NCBI RefSeq assembly: GCF_017592545.1
Contig: NZ_JAGFOA010000002.1
Span: forward strand, 186,001 to 250,000
Reading direction: 5' to 3'
DNA from: Microbacterium stercoris
GTDB lineage: Bacteria > Actinomycetota > Actinomycetes > Actinomycetales > Microbacteriaceae
Length of the DNA stretch: 64,000 nt
The position numbers were made by a program, and so were the translations under genes. This document shows positions 16,583 through 26,600 of this stretch, piece after piece (the first letter of the stretch is position 1; the number at the start of each line of letters is the position of its first letter). The notes under the pieces are model-generated. The model saw only the letters and a list, made by a program, of their open reading frames with translations, had not been told where the DNA came from and did not search any database.

Positions 16583-17557
16583 TCACACCTTCCGCCGACG
16601 CGGCATGAGCCGCACCTGGGGCATCGGGGGAGCGGGGATGCGCTCGGCGCCGTGCGTCGTCACGTGCCCGAAGCGCTCGGAGCCCGCCTCCCAGTGCTCA
16701 CGGGCCTCGACGATCTCGTCGTGGTCGCGCCCGACGAAGTTCCACCACATCACGACGTCCTCGCCGAAGGGCTCGCCGCCCAGGAGGAAGAGCACGGCGC
16801 CGGTGTCGCTCGTGACGTCGATCCCCTCGCGGTTCAGCCCGAGGTAGAAGAGATCGAGCGCGCCGACCGAGGTCGGCTCGCCCTCGCGTCCCGCGTGCAC
16901 GGTCACGTCCCCCTCCACCAGCGTGAGGGCGTGCTCCCACTCGCGACGGAGTGGGATCCGGATGCGCGCTCCCGGCTCGAGCGCGATCTCCGCGCCCACG
17001 ATCGGTGTGTGCACCGTGGCGGGCGACACCACACCGGCGAGCTCGCCGACGACGACCGTGGCGAGCGCGCCGTCGAAGGCGACGGTGGGCAGGTGCTCGT
17101 GTCGCTCGAAGTCCGCACGACCGTGGCGGCGGTGCTCGGGGAGCGCGATCCACAGCTGCAGCGCGTCGAGTGGCGCGGCGTCGTCGCCGAGCGAGTACTC
17201 GGAGTGAGAGATGCCGCGACCGGAGGTCATGATGTTCAGCGCCCCGCGGCGGATGGTCACGTCGCTGCCGAGGCTGTCGCGGTGCCGGATCTCTCCCACC
17301 AGGGGCCAGGTCACGGTCTGGAGTCCGATGTGCGGGTGCGGCTCGACGCGCATCACCGTGTCCTGCGGGCCGAAGCGGTCGAAGAAGCACCACGCGCCCA
17401 CCGTCGGGAGGTCGCGCTGGGGAAGCGAGCGGTGCACCGCCATCGCGCGCACGCCGCCGAGCGGCACCTCGCGCGGCTCGAGCAGGAGCTCGCGCGGGCC
17501 GTCACAGGCCGATGCGCCGAGCGGAGTCTCCTCGACGTCGACGTCGAGCCGGCTCAC
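16583..17557 (-). CDS. Pirin family bicupin protein
   Basis: A 324-residue bicupin. The N-terminal cupin has the pirin metal motif region GAWCFFDRFGPQD...PHPHIGLQTVTWPLVGEIRHRDSLG, giving the expected His ligands, followed by RGALNIMTSGRGISHSE. The second, degenerate cupin spans about 180-290. Pirins are iron proteins; bacterial members act as quercetinase-like dioxygenases or as metabolic regulators, and the role here is unknown. Start is GTG 17557. Its GTGA overlaps the stop of a five-codon reading frame (17571-17554) that would be the first codons of a leaderless transcript. Confidence 0.92.
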   Translation of the reverse strand: MSRLDVDVEETPLGASACDGPRELLLEPREVPLGGVRAMAVHRSLPQRDLPTVGAWCFFDRFGPQDTVMRVEPHPHIGLQTVTWPLVGEIRHRDSLGSDVTIRRGALNIMTSGRGISHSEYSLGDDAAPLDALQLWIALPEHRRHGRADFERHEHLPTVAFDGALATVVVGELAGVVSPATVHTPIVGAEIALEPGARIRIPLRREWEHALTLVEGDVTVHAGREGEPTSVGALDLFYLGLNREGIDVTSDTGAVLFLLGGEPFGEDVVMWWNFVGRDHDEIVEAREHWEAGSERFGHVTTHGAERIPAPPMPQVRLMPRRRKV

Positions 17558-17571
17558 TGGTTCGTCCCCAT
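17554..17571 (-). other. Five-codon leaderless micro-ORF in front of the pirin gene
   Basis: On the minus strand TAGCGT (17584-17579) is followed after 7 nt by ATG 17571, then GGG ACG AAC CAG and TGA. The TGA overlaps the pirin GTG (GTGA). If the mRNA starts at this ATG, ribosomes would load without a leader and re-initiate on pirin. Only the sequence arrangement is seen; translation is inferred. Confidence 0.4.
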
Positions 17572-17626
17572 GCTCGCCACGCTACCCCGGTCATGCACAG
17601 CCGGGGGACCTGTCGGACCCGCCGCT

Positions 17627-17639
17627 TAGAGTGGGCACG
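17627..17639 (+). promoter_or_regulatory. Leaderless -10 element for recQ
   Basis: TAGAGT (17627-17632) ends 6 nt before GTG 17639; no ribosome-binding site is visible. Confidence 0.55.
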
Positions 17640-19666
17640 TGACTCCGAACGCCCCTGATTCCCGCGCCGACTGGGGGTCGTGGGCGCCCGCCGATCCGTC
17701 CGAGCAGGGCGGACCGGGCGATTGGGTTCCCTACGACGACGAGCCGCCGTACGACCCGTATCTCGACGCGGCTCCTCCGGAGGAGCTCGCGGTTGCGGCC
17801 GTCGCGCCGCCGTCGACATCCCGCTCCCCGCGGTCGGCGCCCTCGCGATACGCGACCCCGCTCGACGCGCTCAAGACGGTCTACGGCTACGACGCGTTCC
17901 GCGGTGATCAGCAGGCGATCGTCGAGCACGTGATCGCGGGCGGCGACGCCGTCGTCCTGATGCCCACGGGCGGCGGCAAGAGCGTCTGCTATCAGGTCCC
18001 CGCGCTGGTGCGCCCGGGCACGGGCCTGGTGGTCTCGCCGCTCATCGCGCTGATGCACGACCAGGTCGACGCGCTCGTCGCCAACGGGGTCCGCGCCGCC
18101 TATCTCAACTCCACGCAGGCTCCGGATGAGCGCGCTCGCGTCGAGCAGGCCTATCTCGCGGGCGAGCTCGACCTCCTCTATGTCGCGCCTGAGCGCCTGA
18201 ACAGCGAGCAGACCCTGCGTCTTCTCGAGCGTGGAACCCTCAGCATCATCGCCATCGACGAGGCCCATTGCGTCTCGCAGTGGGGCCACGATTTCCGCCC
18301 CGACTACCTCGCCCTCGGGGGTCTCGCGGAGCGATTCCGCGGCGTCCCCCGGCTGGCGCTCACCGCCACGGCCACGCGAGAGACCCACCGCGAGATCACC
18401 GAGCGCCTGCGTCTGCCCGAGGCGAAGCATTTCGTGGCGAGCTTCGACCGCCCGAATATCCGCTACCGGATCGACGCCAAGACCGAACCGCGCTCGCAGC
18501 TGCTGTCGTTCATCCGGTCGCAGCCCGAAGGATCTGCGGGCATCGTCTACGCGCTCAGCCGCAAGGCGGTCGAGCAGACCGCGGAGTACCTGGCCAAGCA
18601 GGGCATCGACGCCATCCCCTATCACGCGGGCCTCGACGCGGGCACACGCGCGCGACACCAGGCGCGCTTCCTGCGGGAGGACGGCGTGGTTGTGGTGGCC
18701 ACGATCGCGTTCGGCATGGGCATCGACAAGCCGGATGTGCGGTTCGTCGCCCACATCGATCTGCCGAAGTCGGTCGAGGGGTACTACCAGGAGACCGGAC
18801 GCGCGGGCCGCGACGGCGAGCCCGCTCAGGCGTGGATGGCCTACGGCCTCGGCGACGTCGTTCAGCAGCGCCGCCTCATTCAGCAGTCCGACGGCGATCG
18901 CGCGATCCAGCAGCGGCAGGGGCAGCACCTCGACGCGATGCTCGCGCTCTGCGAGACCGTGAGCTGCCGTCGGCAGAACCTGCTGTCGTACTTCGGCCAG
19001 GCATCCGAGCCCTGCGGAAACTGCGACACCTGCCTCACCCCGCCCGAGACGTGGGACGGCACGATCCCCGCGCAGAAGCTGCTCTCGACGATCGTTCGGC
19101 TGCGCCGCGAGCGCAACCAGGCGTTCGGTGCCGGGCACCTCATCGACATCCTGCGGGGGGCCTCCACCGAGCGCATCCGCTCGATGCGTCATGAGTCGAT
19201 CGCGACCTACGGCATCGGCGCCGACCTCTCCGAACAGGATTGGCGCAGCGTGATCCGTCAGCTCCTCGCGCGCGGTCTGCTGGTCGCGCAGGGCGAGTAC
19301 GGCACGCTCGCGGTGAGCGAGGCGAGCGGGGGAGTGCTGCGAGGCGAGACGCCGGTGCTTCTCCGGCGGGACACGATCGGACGCGTCTCCCGTGCCTCCG
19401 GCGGCGCGCGCAAGGCCTCGGCGGCCGAGCAGCTGGCGCCCGAGCATCGCGAACTCTTCGAAGCGCTGCGCACCTGGCGCGCCGAGCAGGCACGTGCGCA
19501 GGGTGTTCCCGCGTACATCGTCTTCGGCGACGCGACACTGCGTGCGCTCGCCGAGCATCGGCCCGCAACGCAGGGCGCGCTCGCGGCGATCTCCGGCATC
19601 GGAGAGCGCAAGCGGGAGGCCTACGGCGAGGCCGTACTCGAGGTGATCGCGCGCGCTGGCGCGTGA
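17639..19666 (+). CDS. recQ: ATP-dependent DNA helicase RecQ
   Basis: A 675-residue 3'-5' DNA helicase of recombination and fork repair. After a 75-residue acidic, Pro-rich extension come [12 protein letters not shown] (motif 0), [11 protein letters not shown] (Walker A), [27 protein letters not shown] (DEAH box), LTATAT, and domain 2 with [19 protein letters not shown] and ETGRAGRDG. The RQC zinc cysteines are present (SCRRQNLL...CGNCDTC), and an HRDC domain occupies about 600-670 ([15 protein letters not shown]...[13 protein letters not shown]). Start is GTG 17639, immediately downstream of a -10 hexamer. Full length and intact; only the N-terminal extension is unusual. Confidence 0.96.
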   Translation: MTPNAPDSRADWGSWAPADPSEQGGPGDWVPYDDEPPYDPYLDAAPPEELAVAAVAPPSTSRSPRSAPSRYATPLDALKTVYGYDAFRGDQQAIVEHVIAGGDAVVLMPTGGGKSVCYQVPALVRPGTGLVVSPLIALMHDQVDALVANGVRAAYLNSTQAPDERARVEQAYLAGELDLLYVAPERLNSEQTLRLLERGTLSIIAIDEAHCVSQWGHDFRPDYLALGGLAERFRGVPRLALTATATRETHREITERLRLPEAKHFVASFDRPNIRYRIDAKTEPRSQLLSFIRSQPEGSAGIVYALSRKAVEQTAEYLAKQGIDAIPYHAGLDAGTRARHQARFLREDGVVVVATIAFGMGIDKPDVRFVAHIDLPKSVEGYYQETGRAGRDGEPAQAWMAYGLGDVVQQRRLIQQSDGDRAIQQRQGQHLDAMLALCETVSCRRQNLLSYFGQASEPCGNCDTCLTPPETWDGTIPAQKLLSTIVRLRRERNQAFGAGHLIDILRGASTERIRSMRHESIATYGIGADLSEQDWRSVIRQLLARGLLVAQGEYGTLAVSEASGGVLRGETPVLLRRDTIGRVSRASGGARKASAAEQLAPEHRELFEALRTWRAEQARAQGVPAYIVFGDATLRALAEHRPATQGALAAISGIGERKREAYGEAVLEVIARAGA

Positions 19667-19777
19667 GCGGAGCCCGCTGAACCCGACCAGGATTCTGGCA
19701 TGCGATATCGCGGTCAGCCGTGTTAATTTGCGGTGAGATCTCCTGCGCGCCCGGGCAGGAGCCCGGGGGACGATCTG

Positions 19778-21169
19778 ATGACCGACGAGCGCGGTGTCGC
19801 CGCAGACGCGGTGCCGCGCGCGCCACGGGTCGAGACCGTCCTTCCGTCGGCCGCGCCGATCCGCCCCGCATCGATCTCGGACGGCGGCGATCTGGACGCG
19901 CCGGTCTACGCGGTGCCCGTGACGCACGAGGGCGCGACGCGCGCCGGTGGCCAACTGCCGGCCGCCGCCAGCCTGACATTCCGGATCGACGTCGAGTACG
20001 CCGGGCCGACACCGCTGCGCCGAGCCGGGCAGCTCGCCACCGCGGGCATGGCAGCCGCCGCGGTTGCCGTCATCACCGCGACGTTCGCACCGCCTCCCGG
20101 GGCGGACCTGCTCGAGATGAGCGCGCTCAATGCCCCATCCGCCGATCACGCCGAACAGGTCGCGCAGCCGTATCCGCTCTCGACAAAGCGTCCGCTGGGT
20201 GCCGAGGGCGGCCGCGTCACGGCCGATCTGCCGCGCAATCGGCGCGCCGACGAGCCTCCGGCCGACCCGATGCGGCCGGATGTTCCGGCCTCGCCGAAGC
20301 AGAACGGCAGCGGCGACCGCCCGCCCGCCGCCCCGCGATCTCCGTCACAGCAAGCCCCCGGCGGCTTGCCCACGTCGCCGCCCCTGGCGGACGCTCCCAC
20401 GGCGCCGGAACCCGCTGCGCCCCCGAAACCTGCGCCCTCGAAACCTGCGCCCCCGAACCCTGCGCCCTCGAACCCCAAGCCGCCGAGCCCGCCTCCGGGG
20501 AGCACTCCTCCGTTTGGTTCCCCCGCGCCGGCGCCTCCCGAGCCATCGGGTGCCCCCACGACCGACCCGGACGGATCCCCGGGCACCGGCGAGCAGCCAG
20601 AAGTGCCCCTCCCGACGCCTCCGCAGTCCGGTGAACCCGGTGCCGACGGCGACGGCGACATCGACCCCGCGCCGCTGCCCACTCCCACGCCGACCTCGGA
20701 GGCGCCCGAGCCGACCCCGACGCAGCCGGCGCAGCCCGCGCCGACGCCCCCTCCCGCGCACCCGACCCCGACGCCTCCTCCCGCCGAGCCGCACCCGACG
20801 CCCCCTCCCGCCGAGCCGCAGCCGACGTCCCCTCCCGCGCAGCCGACGCCTCCTCCCGCCGAGCCGCCGCCCGTGGTCGTCGTCGAGCCCACGGTGAGGG
20901 AGTACACCGCGCCCACGGGGCTTCTCGCGAAGCTGCTCGGCAGCCTCGGCGGAGTCGTCGACAAGCTGCTCGACGGGCTGCTCGAGACTCAGGTCGCCGC
21001 GACCTATCACCTCGAGGTCACGGGAACGCCCCACACCACCGTCGTCGTCTCGAACGGGCTCCTCCGCACGAAGACGATTCAGCTGGGTGCGGAGGGGACA
21101 GCGCGATTCGACTGGGATCACACGGTCGAGCTCCTCAAGATCGGTGAGCCCACGTTCACGGTCCAATGA
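19778..21169 (+). CDS. Proline-rich membrane-anchored protein of unknown function
   Basis: About 463 residues from ATG 19778, which has GGGGGA before it; an earlier in-frame ATG lacks a site. One hydrophobic segment (about residues 90-115, LATAGMAAAAVAVITATFAPP) is followed by roughly 270 residues of Pro/Ala/Thr/Glu low complexity, with units such as PTPPPAEPH and PAPSKPAPP. A conserved-looking C-terminal 95 residues follows (TAPTGLLAKLLGSLGGVVDK..., then HLEVTGTPHTTVVVSNGLLRTKTIQLG). I infer an N-in protein with a long wall-spanning stalk and a terminal globular domain. No family recognised; single gene. Confidence 0.7.
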   Translation: MTDERGVAADAVPRAPRVETVLPSAAPIRPASISDGGDLDAPVYAVPVTHEGATRAGGQLPAAASLTFRIDVEYAGPTPLRRAGQLATAGMAAAAVAVITATFAPPPGADLLEMSALNAPSADHAEQVAQPYPLSTKRPLGAEGGRVTADLPRNRRADEPPADPMRPDVPASPKQNGSGDRPPAAPRSPSQQAPGGLPTSPPLADAPTAPEPAAPPKPAPSKPAPPNPAPSNPKPPSPPPGSTPPFGSPAPAPPEPSGAPTTDPDGSPGTGEQPEVPLPTPPQSGEPGADGDGDIDPAPLPTPTPTSEAPEPTPTQPAQPAPTPPPAHPTPTPPPAEPHPTPPPAEPQPTSPPAQPTPPPAEPPPVVVVEPTVREYTAPTGLLAKLLGSLGGVVDKLLDGLLETQVAATYHLEVTGTPHTTVVVSNGLLRTKTIQLGAEGTARFDWDHTVELLKIGEPTFTVQ

Positions 21170-21415
21170 CGTCCACCGCCGCGTCCCTCGACACCCCCGC
21201 AGGCAGAGCCGGATCCGGATCCCGTGCGCAGCGAAGCAGGCCGAGCGCGCCGGGGCTCACCGCCGTGCGCCGTTGAGGTGTCTGTTGCGCCAGCACATCC
21301 GGTCCGCGGACGCTGCGAAGCGATTCTGTCGATCACGTACAAGAAGGTTCTGCCTGGGTTGTCGCCGTCCTACCGTTGGGAGAGAGCCCCGACCCCAATC
21401 ACGTGGAAGGCAGTC
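21170..21415. other. Intergenic region upstream of the acyl-CoA oxidase gene
   Basis: 246 bp without a gene. A TACCGT hexamer (21371-21376) could be the -10 of the downstream gene, giving a leader near 40 nt with GGAAGG before the ATG. I see no terminator for the upstream gene. Confidence 0.4.
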
Positions 21416-23494
21416 ATGGCAGACACCGCTGTTCGCCCCCAGGATCCTGAGAAGGCCCACGAGGCCGCCACGGCCCCCGCAGACCCGTCGCCCAGCCCTC
21501 GCATCGACGTCCCGCTGGTCACCGACAAGCTGCTCGGCACGTGGGCCGACGTGCGTCGCACCGCCCGCGAGATGATCAAGGACCCGGCGTTCTGGCAGGA
21601 GCCCGGTCTCACGCACCACGATCACCGCGAGCGCGTGTTCCAGCAGCTGAAGAAGCTCGTCGCGCACAACTCCATCGCCCGCGCGTTCCCCGCCGAGTAC
21701 GGCGGCGAGAGCAACAACGGCGGCAACCTCGCGAGCTTCGAGGAACTGGTCTTCGCCGACCCGAGCCTGCAGATCAAGGCCGGTGTGCAGTGGGGCCTGT
21801 TCACCTCGGCCATCTACCAGCTCGGCACCAAGAAGCACTGGGACAAGTGGCTTCGAGGCGCGATCTCGCTCGAGATCCCCGGCGCGTTCGCGATGACCGA
21901 GACGGGTCACGGATCGGACGTCGCCGCGATCGGCACCACGGCCACCTACGACCCGGAGACGGAGGAGTTCGTCATCCACACGCCGTTCCGCGGCGCCTGG
22001 AAGGACTACCTCGGCAACGCCGCCGTTCACGGTCGCGCGGCCACGGTCTTCGCGCAGCTCATCACCGGCGGCGTCAACTACGGCGTGCACTGCTTCTTCG
22101 TGCCGATCCGCGACGACGAGGGATTCCTGCCGGGCGTCGGCGGCGAGGACGACGGCGTCAAGGGCGGCCTGAACGGCATCGACAACGGACGCCTGCACTT
22201 CGACCAGGTACGCGTCCCGCGCGAGAACCTGCTCAACCGCTACGGCGATGTCGCGGCCGATGGCACCTACTCGAGCCCGATCGCCAGCCCCGGCCGTCGC
22301 TTCTTCACCATGCTGGGTGCGCTCGTGCAGGGGCGGGTGTCGCTCGACGGATCCGCGACCAACGCCGCAGCGCTCGCGCTGAACATCGCGGTCACGTACG
22401 GCAACCAGCGTCGCCAGTTCGCCGGCGCCACCGGCGCCGAGACGGTGCTGATGGACTACGGCAAGCACCAGCGCCGCCTGCTGCCGCTCATCGCGACGAC
22501 CTATGCGCAGGCATTCGCGCACGACGAGCTGCTGCAGAAGTTCCACGGGGTGTTCGGCGGCGAGACCGACACCGAGCAGAACCGCGAGGATCTGGAGACG
22601 CTCGCGGCCGCGCTGAAGCCGCTGTCGACCTGGAACGCGCTCGACACGATCCAGGAGGCGCGCGAAGCCTGCGGCGGCGCCGGCTTCCTCGCCGAGAACC
22701 GCCTCGTGAGCCTGCACCAGGACCTCGACGTCTACGCGACGTTCGAGGGCGACAACAACGTGCTGCTGCAGCTCGTCGGCAAGCGCCTCCTCGCCGACTA
22801 CGCCAAGCAGTTCAAGGGCAAGGACAGCAAGGAACTCGCGGCGTTCGTCGTGGGTCAGACCGCCGGAAAGGTGTTCCACGGCGCGGGTCTGCGCCAGCTC
22901 GGCCAGGCGGTCGCCGACCTCGGTCAGGTCGCGCGCTCGGTCGAGCTCGGCCTGCGAGCGAAGGACCAGCACGAGCTGCTGACGGGCCGGGTGCAGCAGA
23001 TGGTGGCGGATGTCGCGGGTCGCCTGCGCAACGCCTCGAAGCTGGGCCCTGAGGACGCGGCCGCGCTGTTCAACGAGAACCAGGTGGAGCTGCTCGAGGC
23101 GTCGCGCGCGCACGGCGAGCTGCTCCAGTGGGAGGCCTTCACCGACATCGTCGCCTCGATCGAGGATGCCGACACCCGCGAGGTGCTCGGCTGGCTGCGC
23201 GATCTGTTCGGCCTGACGCTGATCGAGAAGCACCTCGCCTGGTACCTCATCCACGGCCGCCTGTCGGGTCAGCGCGCGAGCGCCGTCACCCGGTACATCG
23301 ACCGCCTCTGCCGCCGCCTGCGCCCGCACGCGCCGGATCTCGTCGACGCGTTCGGACATGCGCCCGAGCATGTCCGTGCGCCGATCGCGTCCGGCGCCGA
23401 GCGCCTCCGCCAGGAGGAGGCCGCCGCTCACTACGCCGCGCTCGCGGCCAGTGGCGAGGCGCCCGCGAAGGAGAAGAAGCCGGCGAAGCGCTGA
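21416..23494 (+). CDS. Acyl-CoA dehydrogenase/oxidase family flavoprotein
   Basis: A 692-residue FAD enzyme; the length fits acyl-CoA oxidases rather than the roughly 380-residue dehydrogenases. Seen: helical N-domain with FPAEYGGESNNGGNLASFEELVFAD, flavin/acyl loop AFAMTETGHGSDVAAIGTTATYD, then RFFTMLGALVQGRVSLDGSATNAAALAL, and CGGAGFLAENRLVSLHQDLDVYATFEGDN, where the last Glu region aligns with the catalytic base of ACOX enzymes. A second helical domain fills the last 200 residues. It should catalyse the first oxidation of fatty acyl-CoA beta-oxidation, with O2 or a flavoprotein as acceptor. No other beta-oxidation gene is adjacent. Confidence 0.88.
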   Translation: MADTAVRPQDPEKAHEAATAPADPSPSPRIDVPLVTDKLLGTWADVRRTAREMIKDPAFWQEPGLTHHDHRERVFQQLKKLVAHNSIARAFPAEYGGESNNGGNLASFEELVFADPSLQIKAGVQWGLFTSAIYQLGTKKHWDKWLRGAISLEIPGAFAMTETGHGSDVAAIGTTATYDPETEEFVIHTPFRGAWKDYLGNAAVHGRAATVFAQLITGGVNYGVHCFFVPIRDDEGFLPGVGGEDDGVKGGLNGIDNGRLHFDQVRVPRENLLNRYGDVAADGTYSSPIASPGRRFFTMLGALVQGRVSLDGSATNAAALALNIAVTYGNQRRQFAGATGAETVLMDYGKHQRRLLPLIATTYAQAFAHDELLQKFHGVFGGETDTEQNREDLETLAAALKPLSTWNALDTIQEAREACGGAGFLAENRLVSLHQDLDVYATFEGDNNVLLQLVGKRLLADYAKQFKGKDSKELAAFVVGQTAGKVFHGAGLRQLGQAVADLGQVARSVELGLRAKDQHELLTGRVQQMVADVAGRLRNASKLGPEDAAALFNENQVELLEASRAHGELLQWEAFTDIVASIEDADTREVLGWLRDLFGLTLIEKHLAWYLIHGRLSGQRASAVTRYIDRLCRRLRPHAPDLVDAFGHAPEHVRAPIASGAERLRQEEAAAHYAALAASGEAPAKEKKPAKR

Positions 23495-23645
23495 TTCCGG
23501 CAGGCGGACGACGGGCCCGGGGTGGAGACGCCTCGGGCCCGCGGCGTGTCTGCGGCTCGGGGGAGAGGTGCCCTCGCGGGCCGACGGGCAGCTTTCGCGG
23601 GGCCGATTAGGATAACCCCAGGCATCGCAGAGGGGGTCTGGCGAT

Positions 23646-26600
23646 ATGGGCGTGTCGTCCTGGTTGAATGTGCGTCCGCGCACGCTCATCGGCGCGTCCA
23701 TCGTCAGTGTCGCGGCGATCGGCATCACCACGATGGCCGTCGCCTACGAGGGCAACCCGACCACCGAGCTCGAGCTGCACGACGGAGCCGTCTGGATCAC
23801 CAAGAAGGACGCGGGCCTCGTCGGCCACTTCAACGCGCAGTCCAAGGTGCTCGACGGCAAGCTCTACGCGATCACCGCCGACTACGACGTGCTGCAGGAC
23901 GACGGCGTGGCCCTCGTGCACGACCTCGACGACGGCTCGCTCGGGCGCATCGACGACGCCTCCGTCGCCGTGCCGTCCTACATCAAGCTGCCTCCGCAGG
24001 CGCAGGTCGAGTACGCGCAGCAGAGCGTCGCGATCCTCGATCCGGCCAAGGGCTCGCTGTACGTGCAGCCGCTGCAGGGGCTCGACGGCTTCGAGCCGGG
24101 CACCTCGAAGCCGCTGCTCGACAAGCTCGGCGACAACGCCGTGATCACGGTGGGCCTCGACGGCACGGTCTATGCCGCTTCGCCCGAGAAGGCCACCCTC
24201 TACACGATTCCCGTCTCGCCGGAGGGGTCGGCCACGAAGGACGACATCCGCAAGGAAGAGCTCGCGGGCGTCGACAAGAAGTCCGAGCTGGCGCTCACCT
24301 CGGTGGGCGATCGGCCGGTGGTGCTCGAACAGAAGTCGGGCACGGTGCTCATCCCCGGCCGCGAGGCCTACGAGCTCGGCGACGCCGCCGACAGGGCGAG
24401 GCTCGCGCAGGATGCGCCGGCCTCGGATGCGGTGCTGATCGCCACCCGCGACGCCCTCGTCAGCCTGCCGCTGGACGGATCCGAGCCCACCGAGGTGGAC
24501 GCGGGCGAGGCGCACGGCACGCCGGCCGCACCGGTGTGGCTGGGCGGCTGCGCGTACTCGGCGTGGATGGGGACCGGACGCTTCGTGCGCGACTGCGTCG
24601 GCGACGACCTCGACCTCTCCGTGCCGATCGAGAAGTACGAGGCGGGCGGCGAGCTCGTCTTCCGCGTGAACCGCGACGTCGTGATGCTCAACGACGTCGT
24701 CACGGGTGGCGCCTGGCTCGCGAGCGAGAGCCTGCAGAAGGTCGACAACTGGGACGACCTGACTCCGCCCAAGGGCGACGGCGTCGAGGAGCCCGACCCG
24801 ACCACCGTGCAGGTGCCGGATCCGACGCCGCCGGACCGCGGCGAGGAGAACCATCCTCCCGTGGCGAACGACGACTCGTTCGGCGTGCGCGCGGGATCCT
24901 CGACGATCCTGCCCGTGCTGACCGGATCGGGGCCGGACGGCCTCGGCGCCGACTCGGATCCGGATGGCGACGTGCTCGTGGTCACCGTGCCGGAGCCGCC
25001 GTCGGGCGTGGAGGTGCAGCCGATCAACGACGGCACGGCGCTGCAGATCACCGTCCCGGCGGGCACGACGAGCGTGCAGGGCTTCGACTACGAGGTGAGC
25101 GACGGCCGCCCCGACGGCACCGACACCGGCCACGTGGGCATCGACGTCACCCCGGAGGGCGAGAACTCCGGGCCCGTGCAGCTGCGCAAGATCGCGCTGC
25201 CCGTCGAGACCGGCAGCACCATCACCTACAACGTGCTGCCCGACTGGATCGATCCGGACGGCGACAACCTCTTCCTGCAGCAGGTCGCCGCCGCCGAAGG
25301 CGACACGGCCCGCTTCACGGCCGACGGCCGCATCGTGTACCGCGCGCTCTCGGGCAACATCGGTCCGGTCGAGGTGAGCGTGACGATCTCCGACGGCGAG
25401 TCGAGCATGGTGGGCGTCTTCCTGCTGGAGGTGTTCCCGCCGTCCTCGAAGCCCCCGCTCGTGACGCCCGACCACCTGGTCGTGCGCGAGGGCCAGCTGG
25501 GCACCGTCAACCCGCTCGCGAACGACCTCAGCGCGAGCGACGCGCCGGTCGTGCTGACGCAGGTGTCCGAGGTGATGGACGCCGAGGTCGTTCCGGACTA
25601 CACCGACGGCACCTTCACGTTCCGTTCGGGCAAGGCCGGCACGTACTACGTCGACTACAAGGCATCGACGTCGGGAACGGAGCCGGTTCCCGGGCTCGTG
25701 CGCGTGGACGTGCTCAAGGCCGAGGACGCCGCGAGCCGTCCGCCGGTCGCCGTGCGCGATGTCGCCCTGCTGCCCTCCGGCGGTGACGCGCTGGTCAACG
25801 TGCTCGCCAACGACTCCGACCCTGCGGGCGGTGTGCTGGTGGTGCAGAGCGTGACGGTGCCCGACGACAGCCACATCTCGGTGTCGGTGCTGAATCACGA
25901 GACCCTGCGCGTGACCGATGCGGGGCTCACCGGCAGCGACGCGATGGCGCAGGCGCGGATCTCGTACACGATCTCGAACGGCAACGAGACCGCCATGGGC
26001 GAGGTCGTGGTGCTGCCCATGCCCGCGCCGCCGACCATCCTCCCGCCGGTGGTCAACGACGACGAGGCGACCGTGCGCGCGGGAGACATCGTCACGATCC
26101 CCGTGCTCGACAACGACTACCACCCGAACGACCGCGAGATGTCGGTGGTGCCCGAGCTCGACGGCGCCGTCGACACGGAGGCGGGCCTCGCGTTCGTGTC
26201 GCAGGCGAAGTACGTGCGCTTCCGCGCGGGCGACGAAGCGGGCGACGTGACGGTGACCTACGTGGTCGAGGACGAGAACGGTCAGCGCGACGGCGGCTCC
26301 ATCGCGATCCACATCCTCCCCGTCGACCCCGAGAACAACAACGCACCGCGGCCGGCGACCGTCGAGGCCCGCGCCCTCGCGGGATCCGAGACCCCGCTCG
26401 TCATCCCGCTCGACGGCATCGACCCCGACGGCGACTCCGTCGAGTACGTCGGACTCGCGACCGGGCCCAAGAAGGGCCGCGTCGAGTCGGACGGCCACGG
26501 CGGCTGGGTCTACCAGGCCACCAAGGGCATGTCGGGGCTGGACACCTTCACCTACTCGGTGCGCGATGCGCTCGGCGCCCAGGCGACCGGGACGATCCGC

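Noticed and set aside
17591..20149. Antisense open frame of 852 codons opposite recQ
   Set aside because: It covers recQ and its promoter, has shadow composition and no recognisable motif.
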